Shown in pieces: positions 53,292 to 62,715 of a stretch of 64,000 bases of DNA. The stretch's first letter is position 1. Every line of letters begins with the position of its first letter. The stretch covers positions 4,402,001-4,466,000 of the forward strand of contig NZ_CP034539.1 in assembly GCF_003963535.1 (NCBI RefSeq). Reading direction: 5' to 3'. This DNA comes from Streptomyces cyaneochromogenes (GTDB lineage Bacteria > Actinomycetota > Actinomycetes > Streptomycetales > Streptomycetaceae). The notes below the pieces were generated by a model. That model had not been told where the DNA came from. It made no database searches and saw only the letters and a list, made by a program, of their open reading frames with translations. Made by a program: the position numbers and the translations under genes.

Positions 53292-53387
53292 CGCCCTCGA
53301 CGCTCGTAGGCACCCTCGACTCCCGCGGACACCCTCAACCCTCGTAGACGCCCTCAACTCTCGTAGACGCCCTCAACTCTCTTACGT
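53292..53387. repeat. Degenerate 19-bp tandem repeats
   Basis: About five imperfect copies of a CCCTCAACTCTCGTAGACG-like unit just after the monooxygenase stop. Two copies are nearly identical and the others degraded. No function evident; an origin by slippage is likely. Confidence 0.6.
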
Positions 53388-53512
53388 AGATCTCCTGTTA
53401 CTTGCGGGTCAGTTGTGACGGGAGAGCTGTACCGCGCCGCCGCACGGGGCCAGAATGTGAGCACTGTTCAACTTTTCTGCTCCGCCCCCTCTCGCCCCGA
53501 CGGAGGACGCAC

Positions 53513-55075
53513 GTGGCAAGCGAAAGACAGCTCCCCCGAACCTCCCGGCTCTCCCGAGCCCCCCGGCTCTCCCGCCGCTCCCTCCTGGGCAGCGCTGCCG
53601 CGGCCGCCGGCGCCGCGACCCTCACCGCGACCGGCGCCGGCACCGCCTCGGCCGCGGCCACCCTCCCCCACTCTCGGCTTCGCTCGAGCGGGGGGACCCC
53701 CACCGTCGACGTCGCGATCGTCGGCGCAGGCCTCGCCGGCCTCACCGCGGCCCGCGACCTGGTCGCCGCCGGAAAGTCGGTCGTCGTCCTGGAGGCCCGG
53801 GACCGGGTCGGCGGCCGGGTCCTCGGCCTGAACCTCGCGGGCGGCGGCGTCACCGAGGGCGGCGGTGAGTTCATCGGCCCCACCCAGGACCGCATCAAGG
53901 CCCTCGCCGACTCCCTCGGCGTACAGACCTTCGCGACCTACAACACCGGCAACAACCTCCTCTACAAGGACGGCAGGAAAACCCCCTACGCCACCGACGG
54001 CATCCTCGGCTCGGTCCCGCCCATCGACGCGGCCGGACTCGCCAACGCCGCGATCGTGCAGGCCACCCTCGACGACCTGGCCAAGCAGATCCCGGTCGAC
54101 GCTCCCTGGACCGCCGCCAAGGCCGACGAATGGGACCGGCAGACCTTCGAGACCTGGCTGCGCGCCAACGCCGTGATCCCGTCGGCCAAGTTCCTCTTCG
54201 ACGTGGCCTGCACGTCGATCTTCTCGGCCGAGCCCCGCGAACTCTCCTTCCTGTTCGTGCTCTTCTACATCGCCGCCGCCGGCAACGCCGCCAACCCCGG
54301 CACCCTGGAACGCCTCACCGAGACCGCGAACGGCGCCCAGGAACTGCGCTTCGTCGGCGGCTCCCAGCTGGTGCCGGTCAAACTCGCCGCGACGCTCGGC
54401 GACCGGGTGGTGCTCGGCGCCCCGGTGCGCACGATCGCCAGGTCCGGCGCCGAGTACGTCGTCACGGCCGACGGCGTCACCGTCACCGCCAAGAAGGTCG
54501 TCGTCGCCGTACCCCCGCCCCTCGCCGCCCGCATCACCTACGACCCGCTCCTCCCCGCCGCCCGCGACCAGCTCACCCAGCGCCTGCCCATGGCCTCGGT
54601 CGGCAAGGCGATCGCGATCTACGACACGCCCTTCTGGCGGGCCGACGGACTCAACGGCCAGGTCGTCAGCGACACCGGCGTCGTCAGCTCCACCTTCGAC
54701 AACTCCCCGCCCGACGCCTCCTACGGCGCCCTGATGGGCTTCATCGAGGCCGACGAGGCCCGCAAGCTCGACGCGGCGAGCGAGGCGGAGGTCCGGGCCG
54801 CCGTGCTGAAGGACTACGCGACGTACTTCGGCGAGAAGGCGGCCTCCCCCACCTCCTTCGTCCTGCAGCGCTGGAACAACGAGGCCTACACCCGAGGCGG
54901 CCCCGTCTCCATCGCCGCCCCCGGCGCCCTGACCCAGTACGGCCCCGCCCTGCGCCGGCCCGTCGGCGGCATCCACTGGGCCGGTACGGAGACCTCCACC
55001 TACTGGATGGGGTTCATGGACGGGGCGGTGCGGTCGGGCGAGCGGGTGGCTGCGGAGGTGCTGGCGGTGCTGTGA
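53513..55075 (+). CDS. Tat-exported flavin-containing amine oxidase
   Basis: 520 residues. Twin-arginine signal (SRRSLLGSAAAAAGAATL), then FAD-binding VAIVGAGLAGLTAARDLVAAGKSVVVLEARDRVGGR. The amine-oxidase C-terminal FAD motif GGIHWAGTETSTYWMGFMDGAVRSGERVA is complete. The family oxidatively deaminates amines (monoamine, putrescine or amino acids). Export would place it outside the membrane. GTG start at 53513 with GGAGG upstream. Confidence 0.9.
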   Translation: MASERQLPRTSRLSRAPRLSRRSLLGSAAAAAGAATLTATGAGTASAAATLPHSRLRSSGGTPTVDVAIVGAGLAGLTAARDLVAAGKSVVVLEARDRVGGRVLGLNLAGGGVTEGGGEFIGPTQDRIKALADSLGVQTFATYNTGNNLLYKDGRKTPYATDGILGSVPPIDAAGLANAAIVQATLDDLAKQIPVDAPWTAAKADEWDRQTFETWLRANAVIPSAKFLFDVACTSIFSAEPRELSFLFVLFYIAAAGNAANPGTLERLTETANGAQELRFVGGSQLVPVKLAATLGDRVVLGAPVRTIARSGAEYVVTADGVTVTAKKVVVAVPPPLAARITYDPLLPAARDQLTQRLPMASVGKAIAIYDTPFWRADGLNGQVVSDTGVVSSTFDNSPPDASYGALMGFIEADEARKLDAASEAEVRAAVLKDYATYFGEKAASPTSFVLQRWNNEAYTRGGPVSIAAPGALTQYGPALRRPVGGIHWAGTETSTYWMGFMDGAVRSGERVAAEVLAVL

Positions 55076-55119
55076 CGCCGTGATGCCGTGATGCGGGTGC
55101 GGGTGCGGGTGCGGTGATC

Positions 55120-58100
55120 TCAGCCGGGGGACGGCCAGGTCGGGGGAGGCTCCGGGACGTCTTCGGGGAGGAACTCGGCGCGGGAGGGACGGGAGGGATC
55201 GACCGGCGCGGCGCGGTGGTAGCGGGGGGCCTTGTACGTCTCCATCAGGTGGAGGAGACGGCGGACGGTGCGGGCGTTCTCGAAGCCGGACGGATCGGCG
55301 CGGCGGACGGCGTCCAACCAGGCTGCCGCGCGGGCCGGGACACCCGGAGCGAGCACGTAACCCCGCTCGGCGGCCATGCGCCGGAGGATCTCCACGAGGT
55401 CCTCGGTGTCGTGGTCCGGGAAGGACACGCGAGTGGCGAAGCGGGAGGCCAGCCCAGGGTTGGCGGCCATGAAGGCGTCCATCTCCTGCGGATATCCGGC
55501 GACGATCACACACAGGCGGCCCCGCCGGTTCTCCATCTCGCGCATCAGCGCGTCGATCGCCTCGGCTCCGAAGCCGCCGGCGCCTTCCCTGGGCGGCCCC
55601 AGGCTGTAGGCGTCGTCGATGAACAGCACGCCGTCCAGAGCGTTCTGCACCAGATGCTGCACCCGCTCCGCGGTCTGGCCCACATAAGCGGACACCAGGT
55701 CGGCAGGCGTCACCTCCACACAGTGCCTCCCGCGGAGAAGGCCGAGATCGTGGAACAGCCTCCCGACGAGCCGGGCCACCGTGGTCTTGCCCGTGCCGGG
55801 CGGCCCGGTGAACACCATGTGGGGCGGAGTGACTCCGCTGTCGTCCAAGACCTGCCGCATGCGCACTTGGACGGTCAGGTCCTCCAGGATCTCCCGGACC
55901 GGCTGCATGCCGACGAGGCCGTCGATTTCGGCGAGCACCGCGGACGGGTCGGGCACGGGGTGGGGCAGCTGGACGCGGTAGGCGTCGGGGATGTCGTCGG
56001 CGGTGACCGGTTCCTCCACGTCCCCTCCCGACCGGTCCGCCCAGCGGTTGACGACGGCATCAGCGAGGTCGCGCATGGCGCGGGCGTTGGTGAAGCCCTC
56101 GTCGCTCGTCCGCTGCATGGCCGTGACGACGAGCCGCAGCCCGTCCGCAGCCTCCTCTTCGAACCGCAGGCCACGCTCCTCGACGAGCCCTTCCAGGATC
56201 GTCATCAGGGTGTCCGGGTCGAGGTCGGGAAACTGGATGAAGTTCTCCGGCGGAAACCGTCCGGCGAGCCCTGGATTGGCCGCTAGGAGATCCCTCATCT
56301 TTTGCGGAGATCCGGCGAGGATCACGACCATGCCCCTGGGCATGGGCGGCATGTGACTGAACAGTGCGCTGGTCAGCTCGTCGCCGAACTGCCTGTGCTT
56401 GGAGGCGAGTTCGTGGACCTCGTCGATGAACAGGACGCCACCCCTGGCACGTTCGATCACGCCGTTCATCAATATGGCCGTCTCGCCGACATATTGGCCC
56501 ACCAGGTCGCTCACCCGTGCCTCGACGACATGCCCGCTGTCGAGCAGGCCCAGGTCACGGCAGATCTCGCCGACCAGCCTCGCCGCGGTGGTCTTTCCGG
56601 TGCCGGGGTTGCCGATGAACACCAGATGGGGGTTCACCTGGTCGACGGCGCCCGGGAGACCGGCCACGCGGAGGTCCTCGGCCATCTCGGTCTGGGCCCT
56701 CAAGTGCTCCAGGAACTGCTTGATCCCACTGAGCCCCGGCAGGGCAGCCAGCCGCTCCCAGGCGCCACGCCGATCGCCCAGCGCCTCGGTCCGCTGCGCC
56801 TCGCGGGACGCGGTCAGTTCCTCCAGTTCGTCCAGGAACTGACGAGCCGTCGGGCGTCGGCGTGGATCCGTGTCGAGGCAGCGGCCGATCAGTGTCCGGA
56901 GGCCGCTCAGGTGGCTCGGCAATCGCGACAGAGCCCGAGGGGAGGGCGAGAGGATGCTGTCGCGGGTGGCCTCGTGAAGCACGATCGCCCCAAGCCCGTA
57001 GATGTCGAAGGACGGGTCCAGCGGCGCGTCCTGCGGGTATCCCTCGGGCGTCCGGTAGCCGGTGGCACGTTCGCGGTACTGCGGGTAGGGGTGGGGGCGC
57101 CCGTCGAACTGGGCGTAGACCCAGCTGATGAGCACCACCGTGTCGGGGACGACGAGTACGGCGTGCGGCGAGAGGTTGCCGTGCACGATGCCCGCCGTGT
57201 GCGCCCGGTCGAGGGCTTCGGCGAGTCTGCGGGCCAGCAGGGTCAGGGCGTGGAAGTCGTCCGCGGGGCCGTTGCTCGACCAGGGTCCGTGGATCAGGTT
57301 GGGCGCCGCGCGGCCGGTGACCGAGGTGACGTAGCCCATCGCCAGCCAGGTCGGTTCGACGTCCGGGTCGATGCCGAGAAGCGGCGGCGCGAACCGGCCG
57401 GCCATACGGCGCAGTGCCTCCGCCTCCACCCGCAGGAGCGCTTGGAGCACCGCGGGATCCAGCTCGGTGTAGCGCGGCTGGGTCTTCACCACGGCCCGGT
57501 TGCCGTCGGCGTCGATCCCGAGGTGCACGTCGGAGAAGTCCGCGATGGTGATGATGCCGCTCAGCCGGTACGGATTGTCCGCGCCGCGCGCAGCGGGGTC
57601 CGTGCGCACGGCGGAGTCCGTACGCACAGCGCGGTCCGCGTGGCCGGCGCGGTCCGCGTGGCCGACGCGCGGTGACGGAGCGCGTTCGGCGGGCGGCGCT
57701 GTCAGTCCGGCCCGGAGGAGGGCCTCTTCCCGCAGGAGCGCCCAGGGGAGCCCGTCGGCGGAGAGTTCCGCGTCGCCGGTGGGGTCGGGGAGCAGTCCTG
57801 AGACGCGTCCGGCCACGGCGCCTCCGCGTTCGACGAAGCGGGCGACTTCGCGGAGGATCTGGTCCACCTCGTGCGCGCGCAGCGACTCCAGGAGCGCCGC
57901 CCGCACGCCGGGCAGGAAGTCGTGCGGGGCGTCCGCCGGCGCGGTGGGGCCGTCCGTCGCCGTCGGGGTGATGAGTCCGCTGAACAGGACCTCGGCCAGC
58001 ACGGTGGGCGGGGTCCCCGGCAGCATGGCCGCCTGTACGACCCGCATGATGGCCACGGTCAGCGGCACGGCCGACAGACAGGCCAGCAGTCTGAACGCCT

Positions 58101-59259
58101 GCGGCGTGGCGGTGGCGTGGAAGTCCTGCAGGCGCCGCTCCGGCGACCTGGCGTCGGTGACGGACTGTGTCGGCCGGGGGTCGGCGGCGAGGAGGGTGAC
58201 CGCGGCGTCGGTGACCGGTGATCCGGCCCCGGCGACCAGCTGTGCCCAGGGCTTGAGCCACTGCGGACTCAGCTCCAGTACGGGGACGGGGATACTGCCC
58301 GCGGGCAGCTCGCGCTTGCCGCGCCGACGTCCGCTGTACACGAGATCCGTATTGGCCGCCGAGTTGGGTGCGCGACGCAGCCGGGCGGGGACGGCCGGCA
58401 GGGCGGTACGGCTCCAGAGACGTTCCGGCAGCGCCTGGAGTACGACGAGGGGCCCGGTCGCCGCCCACTGCCTCAGCGCCTCCCGGACGGCAGGGTTCTG
58501 CCAGCCGGGAGCCACACCGTCCGTGAGGACGAGCACCAGCCGGCGGCCCGACGGGTCGTGGATCTCGGACGTGCCCCGTATCCGGTCCGGGCGCGGGGCG
58601 GGGAGCGCGCTCAGTCCCGGTGAGCCGTCGGGTCGAGTGTGCAGGTAGCGCAGCCGTACGTCGCGGAAGGCGCCCAACTGGACGAGCAGGCGGTGCACTT
58701 CACGGGCCAGTGGGCTCCACAGCAGCAGGCCGGTCGGGTGGCCGTCCACCACGAGGACGGCGTCGAGCCAGCGTTCGGCCGACGGCCGCAGGACGGGCAG
58801 CAGGGCGCCCTTGCGATGCCGTACGGACCGCTGGGCCATGGATTCGAGGGTGGCCTCCTCGTCGAACTCGGCGACGCATGAGGAGGGGACCCGGCGCTTG
58901 AGCGGCCGAAGGGCGCGCAGCAGCTCCAGTTGGCGGGGAAGAAGCGGATCGGCGGCCAGCCGCACCGGTTTGGCGGCCGGCCGGGAGGCGTCGCCCGGTG
59001 TCGGGGCCGGCGCCGGAGCGTAGACGGGGACCTCCGGCGCGGCGACCGGGGCCGGCTGCTCCTCCGCGGGCTCCGGGAGGGTGTCGTCCGCCGTCTCGGC
59101 AGCAGGTGGCTGCGGGGAGTCGGTTTTTGGTACGTCCGCGGCGGCGGTGGAGGGGGCGGCGGGCAGCCGGGTCGCGAGCCAGAGGATCTCGGCGACCTCC
59201 CTCGGCGTGGGGTCCAGCCCGAGCCCCGCGAGGACGGACCGGAACGGCTCCACGCTCAT
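55120..59259 (-). CDS. SAV_2336-type multidomain protein: vWA-like, pseudokinase and twin CbbX/CfxQ AAA domains
   Basis: 1379 residues. An N-terminal SAV_2336-like segment (1-30) precedes a Pro/Ala linker and a vWA-like domain (about 165-350; VLVVDGHPTGL, VLVLTDGVAPGW). A protein-kinase-like domain (about 563-815) keeps Lys592 (VVK) and a TPEG loop. However, HRD is HGN at 693-695 and the DFG position reads ISW at 711-713, so it should be catalytically dead. Two CbbX-type AAA domains follow: Walker A GNPGTGKT (883-890) and GPPGTGKT (1152-1159), Walker B LFIDE and LFIDD. It probably works as the adaptor/remodeller of the four-gene operon. Confidence 0.85.
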   Translation of the reverse strand: MSVEPFRSVLAGLGLDPTPREVAEILWLATRLPAAPSTAAADVPKTDSPQPPAAETADDTLPEPAEEQPAPVAAPEVPVYAPAPAPTPGDASRPAAKPVRLAADPLLPRQLELLRALRPLKRRVPSSCVAEFDEEATLESMAQRSVRHRKGALLPVLRPSAERWLDAVLVVDGHPTGLLLWSPLAREVHRLLVQLGAFRDVRLRYLHTRPDGSPGLSALPAPRPDRIRGTSEIHDPSGRRLVLVLTDGVAPGWQNPAVREALRQWAATGPLVVLQALPERLWSRTALPAVPARLRRAPNSAANTDLVYSGRRRGKRELPAGSIPVPVLELSPQWLKPWAQLVAGAGSPVTDAAVTLLAADPRPTQSVTDARSPERRLQDFHATATPQAFRLLACLSAVPLTVAIMRVVQAAMLPGTPPTVLAEVLFSGLITPTATDGPTAPADAPHDFLPGVRAALLESLRAHEVDQILREVARFVERGGAVAGRVSGLLPDPTGDAELSADGLPWALLREEALLRAGLTAPPAERAPSPRVGHADRAGHADRAVRTDSAVRTDPAARGADNPYRLSGIITIADFSDVHLGIDADGNRAVVKTQPRYTELDPAVLQALLRVEAEALRRMAGRFAPPLLGIDPDVEPTWLAMGYVTSVTGRAAPNLIHGPWSSNGPADDFHALTLLARRLAEALDRAHTAGIVHGNLSPHAVLVVPDTVVLISWVYAQFDGRPHPYPQYRERATGYRTPEGYPQDAPLDPSFDIYGLGAIVLHEATRDSILSPSPRALSRLPSHLSGLRTLIGRCLDTDPRRRPTARQFLDELEELTASREAQRTEALGDRRGAWERLAALPGLSGIKQFLEHLRAQTEMAEDLRVAGLPGAVDQVNPHLVFIGNPGTGKTTAARLVGEICRDLGLLDSGHVVEARVSDLVGQYVGETAILMNGVIERARGGVLFIDEVHELASKHRQFGDELTSALFSHMPPMPRGMVVILAGSPQKMRDLLAANPGLAGRFPPENFIQFPDLDPDTLMTILEGLVEERGLRFEEEAADGLRLVVTAMQRTSDEGFTNARAMRDLADAVVNRWADRSGGDVEEPVTADDIPDAYRVQLPHPVPDPSAVLAEIDGLVGMQPVREILEDLTVQVRMRQVLDDSGVTPPHMVFTGPPGTGKTTVARLVGRLFHDLGLLRGRHCVEVTPADLVSAYVGQTAERVQHLVQNALDGVLFIDDAYSLGPPREGAGGFGAEAIDALMREMENRRGRLCVIVAGYPQEMDAFMAANPGLASRFATRVSFPDHDTEDLVEILRRMAAERGYVLAPGVPARAAAWLDAVRRADPSGFENARTVRRLLHLMETYKAPRYHRAAPVDPSRPSRAEFLPEDVPEPPPTWPSPG

Positions 59260-60245
59260 CGGCGGTCCTGGTTGAGATATTGCAGGACGAGTTCGGCGAC
59301 GTGGCCGCGGTCCGCCGCCGCCTCCCCGGCCGCGTGCCGGGCCAGGTAGACGGCCTGCAGGAGCTGGTCGGTGGCCAACTCGCCCTTGCTGCGCCGCTCG
59401 AGGAAGAGCGAGATGAGCGTCTCCGCGTGCGGGGCCGCCTCGCCCAGGTGGGCATGGACGATGGCGCGGAGGCGGTCGGGACCGGGCGCCGGAAGGTGCA
59501 GGCGCACACAGCGGCGCAGGAAGGCGGGCGGGAAGTCACGCTCTCCGTTGCTGGTGAGCACCACGAACGGGAACGCCCTGCACCGCACTCGGCCGGCCGT
59601 GACCGCCACCCGTGCCCCGTCGTCCGCGGGGCGCACCTCCGCGTGGGCGAAGGTGTCGGCCACGCGCGACAACTCGGGGATCTCGAAGAGACCCTCCTCG
59701 AAGACGTCCAGCAGGTCGTTGGGGAGATCGATGTCGCTCTTGTCGATCTCGTCCACGAGGAGGACCCGCGGCAGGGAGTAGGGCGCCATGGCGGTGCCGA
59801 GGGGCCCCAGCCGGAAGTACCGTCCGACGTCGGCGGGAGTGGCCGCGGACACCTTGTCGACCTCTTCGAGGCGGCCGATGGCGTCATAGCGGTAGAGGCC
59901 GTCCTTGAGGGTGCTCCGGCTGGTGATCGGCCAGCGCAGGACCGAGCCGAGCCGCAGTTCGTGGGCCACCGCGTAGGCCAGGCTGGACTTTCCCACTCCC
60001 GGATCGCCGGTGACGAGCAGCGGACGCCGCAGATACAGGGCGGTGTTGACCATTTCCACCGCGTGCCGGTCCACCTGGTAGGCGGCGGCCCGCAGCGGCC
60101 AGCGGGCGGAGAGGCCATAGTCGTGGTCCCGGTCGAAACGGGTCGGCTCGTCCGTGTAGAAGACACGCCAGGGCGGGGGCTCCGGCAGATCCGCGATGCC
60201 GTCGTGGGGTTCGCCGGTACCGCGGTAGACCAGCCAGTCACTCAT
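59256..60245 (-). CDS. MoxR-family AAA ATPase
   Basis: 329 residues. Walker A GDPGVGKSS at 80-88 and Walker B VLLVDEIDKSD at 161-171. The MoxR-type FFVVLTSNGERDF-like sensor segment (here FPFVVLTSNGERDFP) and PPAFLRRCVRLHLP arginine-finger region are present. MoxR ATPases couple NTP hydrolysis to vWA partners. It overlaps the next gene by 4 nt, so the two are translationally coupled. It lies 15 nt after the VMAP gene. Confidence 0.9.
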   Translation of the reverse strand: MSDWLVYRGTGEPHDGIADLPEPPPWRVFYTDEPTRFDRDHDYGLSARWPLRAAAYQVDRHAVEMVNTALYLRRPLLVTGDPGVGKSSLAYAVAHELRLGSVLRWPITSRSTLKDGLYRYDAIGRLEEVDKVSAATPADVGRYFRLGPLGTAMAPYSLPRVLLVDEIDKSDIDLPNDLLDVFEEGLFEIPELSRVADTFAHAEVRPADDGARVAVTAGRVRCRAFPFVVLTSNGERDFPPAFLRRCVRLHLPAPGPDRLRAIVHAHLGEAAPHAETLISLFLERRSKGELATDQLLQAVYLARHAAGEAAADRGHVAELVLQYLNQDRR

Positions 60246-60260
60246 CGGGCGTTCCTCTTC

Positions 60261-62165
60261 CTACGCGTAGCGCAACGGGGCTTCCGGGAGCCGCCGCTCG
60301 GGGTCGTCCCACAGCAGCACAAGGTCCTTGGCGTGGTGTCCGCCGGTCGAGCCGGCCGCGGCCTTTCCCCGGAGCTGCCTGACCCGTTCGGGCCACTGCG
60401 GAGGTTCGGTGGCCGCCACATCGGTGCGCAGGTCGGTGAAGAAGGCCTTGGCGGGGCAGGACCCGGCGTCCTCGGCGGTGGAGCAGTCGCGCGGGATCCG
60501 GTGCGGGCATCCGGAGTACGCGGAAGCCGAGCAGCGCTGTGGATCGGAGCGACGCCACAGGATCACCGGCACCCCCGACGCCAGCGCCACTTCCAGCACG
60601 GCTCCGGAGGACGGGATCCGCAAGGAGCCGGCGAGCACCAGCGCGGCCAGGGACGGCTCGGACTCGATCCACCCTTCGAGCATCTCCTGGTCGGCCTCGG
60701 CGTCGCAGGCGAGGGCCATCGCCGGTCCGCCCGACGCGGCCCCGGCCATGAACCGCTGCCAGCGGCTGCGCCAGTACTGGTGGAGTTCGTCGTCGTCGAA
60801 CCGCTCCAGGTCGCGCAGCACCACCGGATGTTTGCGGCCCAGGCTGGACCAGGCCTTGCGCGCCCAGGGCTTCCACTCGTCGAAGTCCTGCTCCATGAGG
60901 TCCTGGGGGACGATCAGCTCCACCATCGCGGGGTCGCCGCCGGAGCGGCCCAGTATGGCCAGTTGCTCCGGAAGCAGGCTCCGCGCGTGCTCCAGTGCCT
61001 CCTGGAGGGGAAGCGCGTCCGACTCGGCGGCCGCGGGCGAGATGGCGTCCGGACCCGCGTAGCGCCACATCGCCACGTGGTAGCGGCTCGGATCGACCGC
61101 GGACGGCTTGAGGCGGATCATCACGGATCGCGGAACGCCGGAGCGGGTGCGCGGAGCCTTGAGCTCCCGGGCCAGCTCATGGCCGTCGAGGCCCAGTGAC
61201 TCGACCCGCATCTCGATCCAGAAGCGGAGCCTTTCCGCGGCAGGACCGGACAACTCGCGGGCGACAGCCGCGGCATACAGCAGGGAGCCGGGCACCCGGC
61301 GCTCCGCGACCACGAACGCCTGCAACTCGCTGATGACGTCGCGGTGTTCGTGCAGCGGGAGCCGAGGCGGGGCCGCATAGCGTCCGGCCGCCTCGTGGAA
61401 GGCCGGCAGCAGGCTCTCCGGCGCGGGTGCGGAAACGGCGGCCAACAGGCCGAACAGGGTGCGCTGCGTGCGCGGCGGAAGGATCGCACGCCCACGGGGC
61501 GCGTCCTGGTGCGCCAGGGTGTCGGGCCAGCGCGGATCCGCCGCGTGATGGGCGTCATGGGCCCGCACCAGCGTCCGGTACGCGGTCGGGTCGAGGCAGC
61601 GCAACGCTCCCACGGGTGTGGCCAGACCACCCATGTCCGTGCTGTCCATGCGCGTGGCCTTCACCACCGCGCAGACTCCGCCGGCGCTCAGGTCGAGCAC
61701 CGGCCCGCCCGACATGCCCGGGGTGACCTCGTCCTGCTTCAGCCGGAGCATCAGGCCGTCGTGGAAGTCCTGGTCGCCCTGATAGGTGAAGGTGGAGGTG
61801 ACGATTTCCGGTTCGTAGGTGTACTTGTCGGAGTACCCGGCTGCGGTCAGCTGCTGGCCTCCCACGGGGATCTGGTCGTGCCACCAGGCGCACGGGTGGT
61901 CCTCGGGCGGGTCCTGGAGTTCCACGATGGCCAGGTCGGGATAGGGCCACAGGCCCTCGTCGTCGGGAGCGGGCGAAGCGGCCCGTACCGTGCCCCGCAG
62001 TTGGCGCCCCTGCCAGTACAGCTCGACGGCGCTTCCGGTGACCCCGGAGACATGGGCGCAGGTGACGACGTACCCGGGCGCTGCCAGGAATCCGCTCCCC
62101 GCCGTCCTCCCCCGCACCTGGACGAGGCAGTCCCGCGCGGATCTGATCAGCTGTGCCGATGACAT
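60261..62165 (-). CDS. Trypsin-like serine protease with VMAP-C-type domain
   Basis: 634 residues. Residues 1-190 are a trypsin-like protease with an intact triad: His38 (VTCAHVSG), Asp77 (PDLAIVEL) and Ser152 (TPGMSGGPV). The middle is helical. The C-terminal half (about 330-600) fits the VMAP-C (vWA-MoxR-associated protein) type, with ELIVPQDLMEQDFDEWK and a late cysteine-bearing segment (CSTAEDAGSCP). There is no signal peptide, so it acts in the cytoplasm, a typical setting for a conflict-system effector. It precedes the MoxR gene by 15 nt. Confidence 0.85.
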   Translation of the reverse strand: MSSAQLIRSARDCLVQVRGRTAGSGFLAAPGYVVTCAHVSGVTGSAVELYWQGRQLRGTVRAASPAPDDEGLWPYPDLAIVELQDPPEDHPCAWWHDQIPVGGQQLTAAGYSDKYTYEPEIVTSTFTYQGDQDFHDGLMLRLKQDEVTPGMSGGPVLDLSAGGVCAVVKATRMDSTDMGGLATPVGALRCLDPTAYRTLVRAHDAHHAADPRWPDTLAHQDAPRGRAILPPRTQRTLFGLLAAVSAPAPESLLPAFHEAAGRYAAPPRLPLHEHRDVISELQAFVVAERRVPGSLLYAAAVARELSGPAAERLRFWIEMRVESLGLDGHELARELKAPRTRSGVPRSVMIRLKPSAVDPSRYHVAMWRYAGPDAISPAAAESDALPLQEALEHARSLLPEQLAILGRSGGDPAMVELIVPQDLMEQDFDEWKPWARKAWSSLGRKHPVVLRDLERFDDDELHQYWRSRWQRFMAGAASGGPAMALACDAEADQEMLEGWIESEPSLAALVLAGSLRIPSSGAVLEVALASGVPVILWRRSDPQRCSASAYSGCPHRIPRDCSTAEDAGSCPAKAFFTDLRTDVAATEPPQWPERVRQLRGKAAAGSTGGHHAKDLVLLWDDPERRLPEAPLRYA

Positions 62166-62199
62166 GGACCGGTCTCCGGCTCGAGTCGACAGCGCCTCA

Positions 62200-62529
62200 T
62201 CACTGCTGCGCCCCGCCCCCCGTCGGCCCGTTGCTCCACGTGAGGGTCACCTTGAGGGCAGCGGTGCCGCTCGTTCCGGCAAGGGCGGCGACCAGCCCTT
62301 CTTTCCCCAGGGACAGTTCCACCCCGAACTCCACGCTCACCTCGTCGGGGGCCGCCTGCGCCACGGCGTCGCGGACGTTGGCGGCCACCGACCGCAACGT
62401 CGTCTCGAACCCGCGCAGTGCCCGGGCTCCGCCGTCCAGGAGGCCGGAGTCCTGCGGCCCGCCGGGGGATTCGATCCGTGCCCAGATCTCCTGCCCGTCC
62501 GGAAGGCGCACTTCCACTAATCGCTGCAT
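62200..62529 (-). CDS. Trypco1 (trypsin-co-occurring, CU044_2847-type) protein
   Basis: 109 residues from the ATG at 62529. The pattern LVEVRLPDGQEIWARIESPGG, then a long amphipathic helix (RGFETTLRSVAANVRDAVAQAAPDEVSVEFGVELSLGKEGLVAALAG) and a final beta strand, is that of Trypco1 domains found beside trypsin-like conflict-system proteases. GGGGGA precedes the ATG. It is the first gene of the operon and could regulate or present the protease. A longer start at 62649 lacks support. Confidence 0.8.
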   Translation of the reverse strand: MQRLVEVRLPDGQEIWARIESPGGPQDSGLLDGGARALRGFETTLRSVAANVRDAVAQAAPDEVSVEFGVELSLGKEGLVAALAGTSGTAALKVTLTWSNGPTGGGAQQ

Positions 62530-62691
62530 ATCCCCCGTCCAGCCCTGTTCCGGCGTTCCCGGCTTCCACGATAAAGGTGTCGCACGGCGGCCCGCAGGGC
62601 ATTCGACGGGCACCGGCAACAACTGCCCGACCGTGCACCGAACCCTCACAACGGTCCGGCGGAACAGTTGAATTCAGGCTCCGACCAGTTC

Positions 62692-62706
62692 CTGACTGTG
62701 CGTCAG
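62692..62706. promoter_or_regulatory. CTGACG-type operator, site I1
   Basis: CTGACTGTGCGTCAG, one mismatch in the left arm. First of two tandem sites, 24 nt apart start to start, upstream of the acyl-CoA synthetase and in the divergent region with the Trypco1 operon. Confidence 0.65.
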
Positions 62707-62715
62707 TTCTGTAAT

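Noticed and set aside
53292..53387. CRISPR-like array from the 19-bp repeats
   Set aside because: Copies are contiguous with no spacers and are too degenerate; simple tandem repeats.
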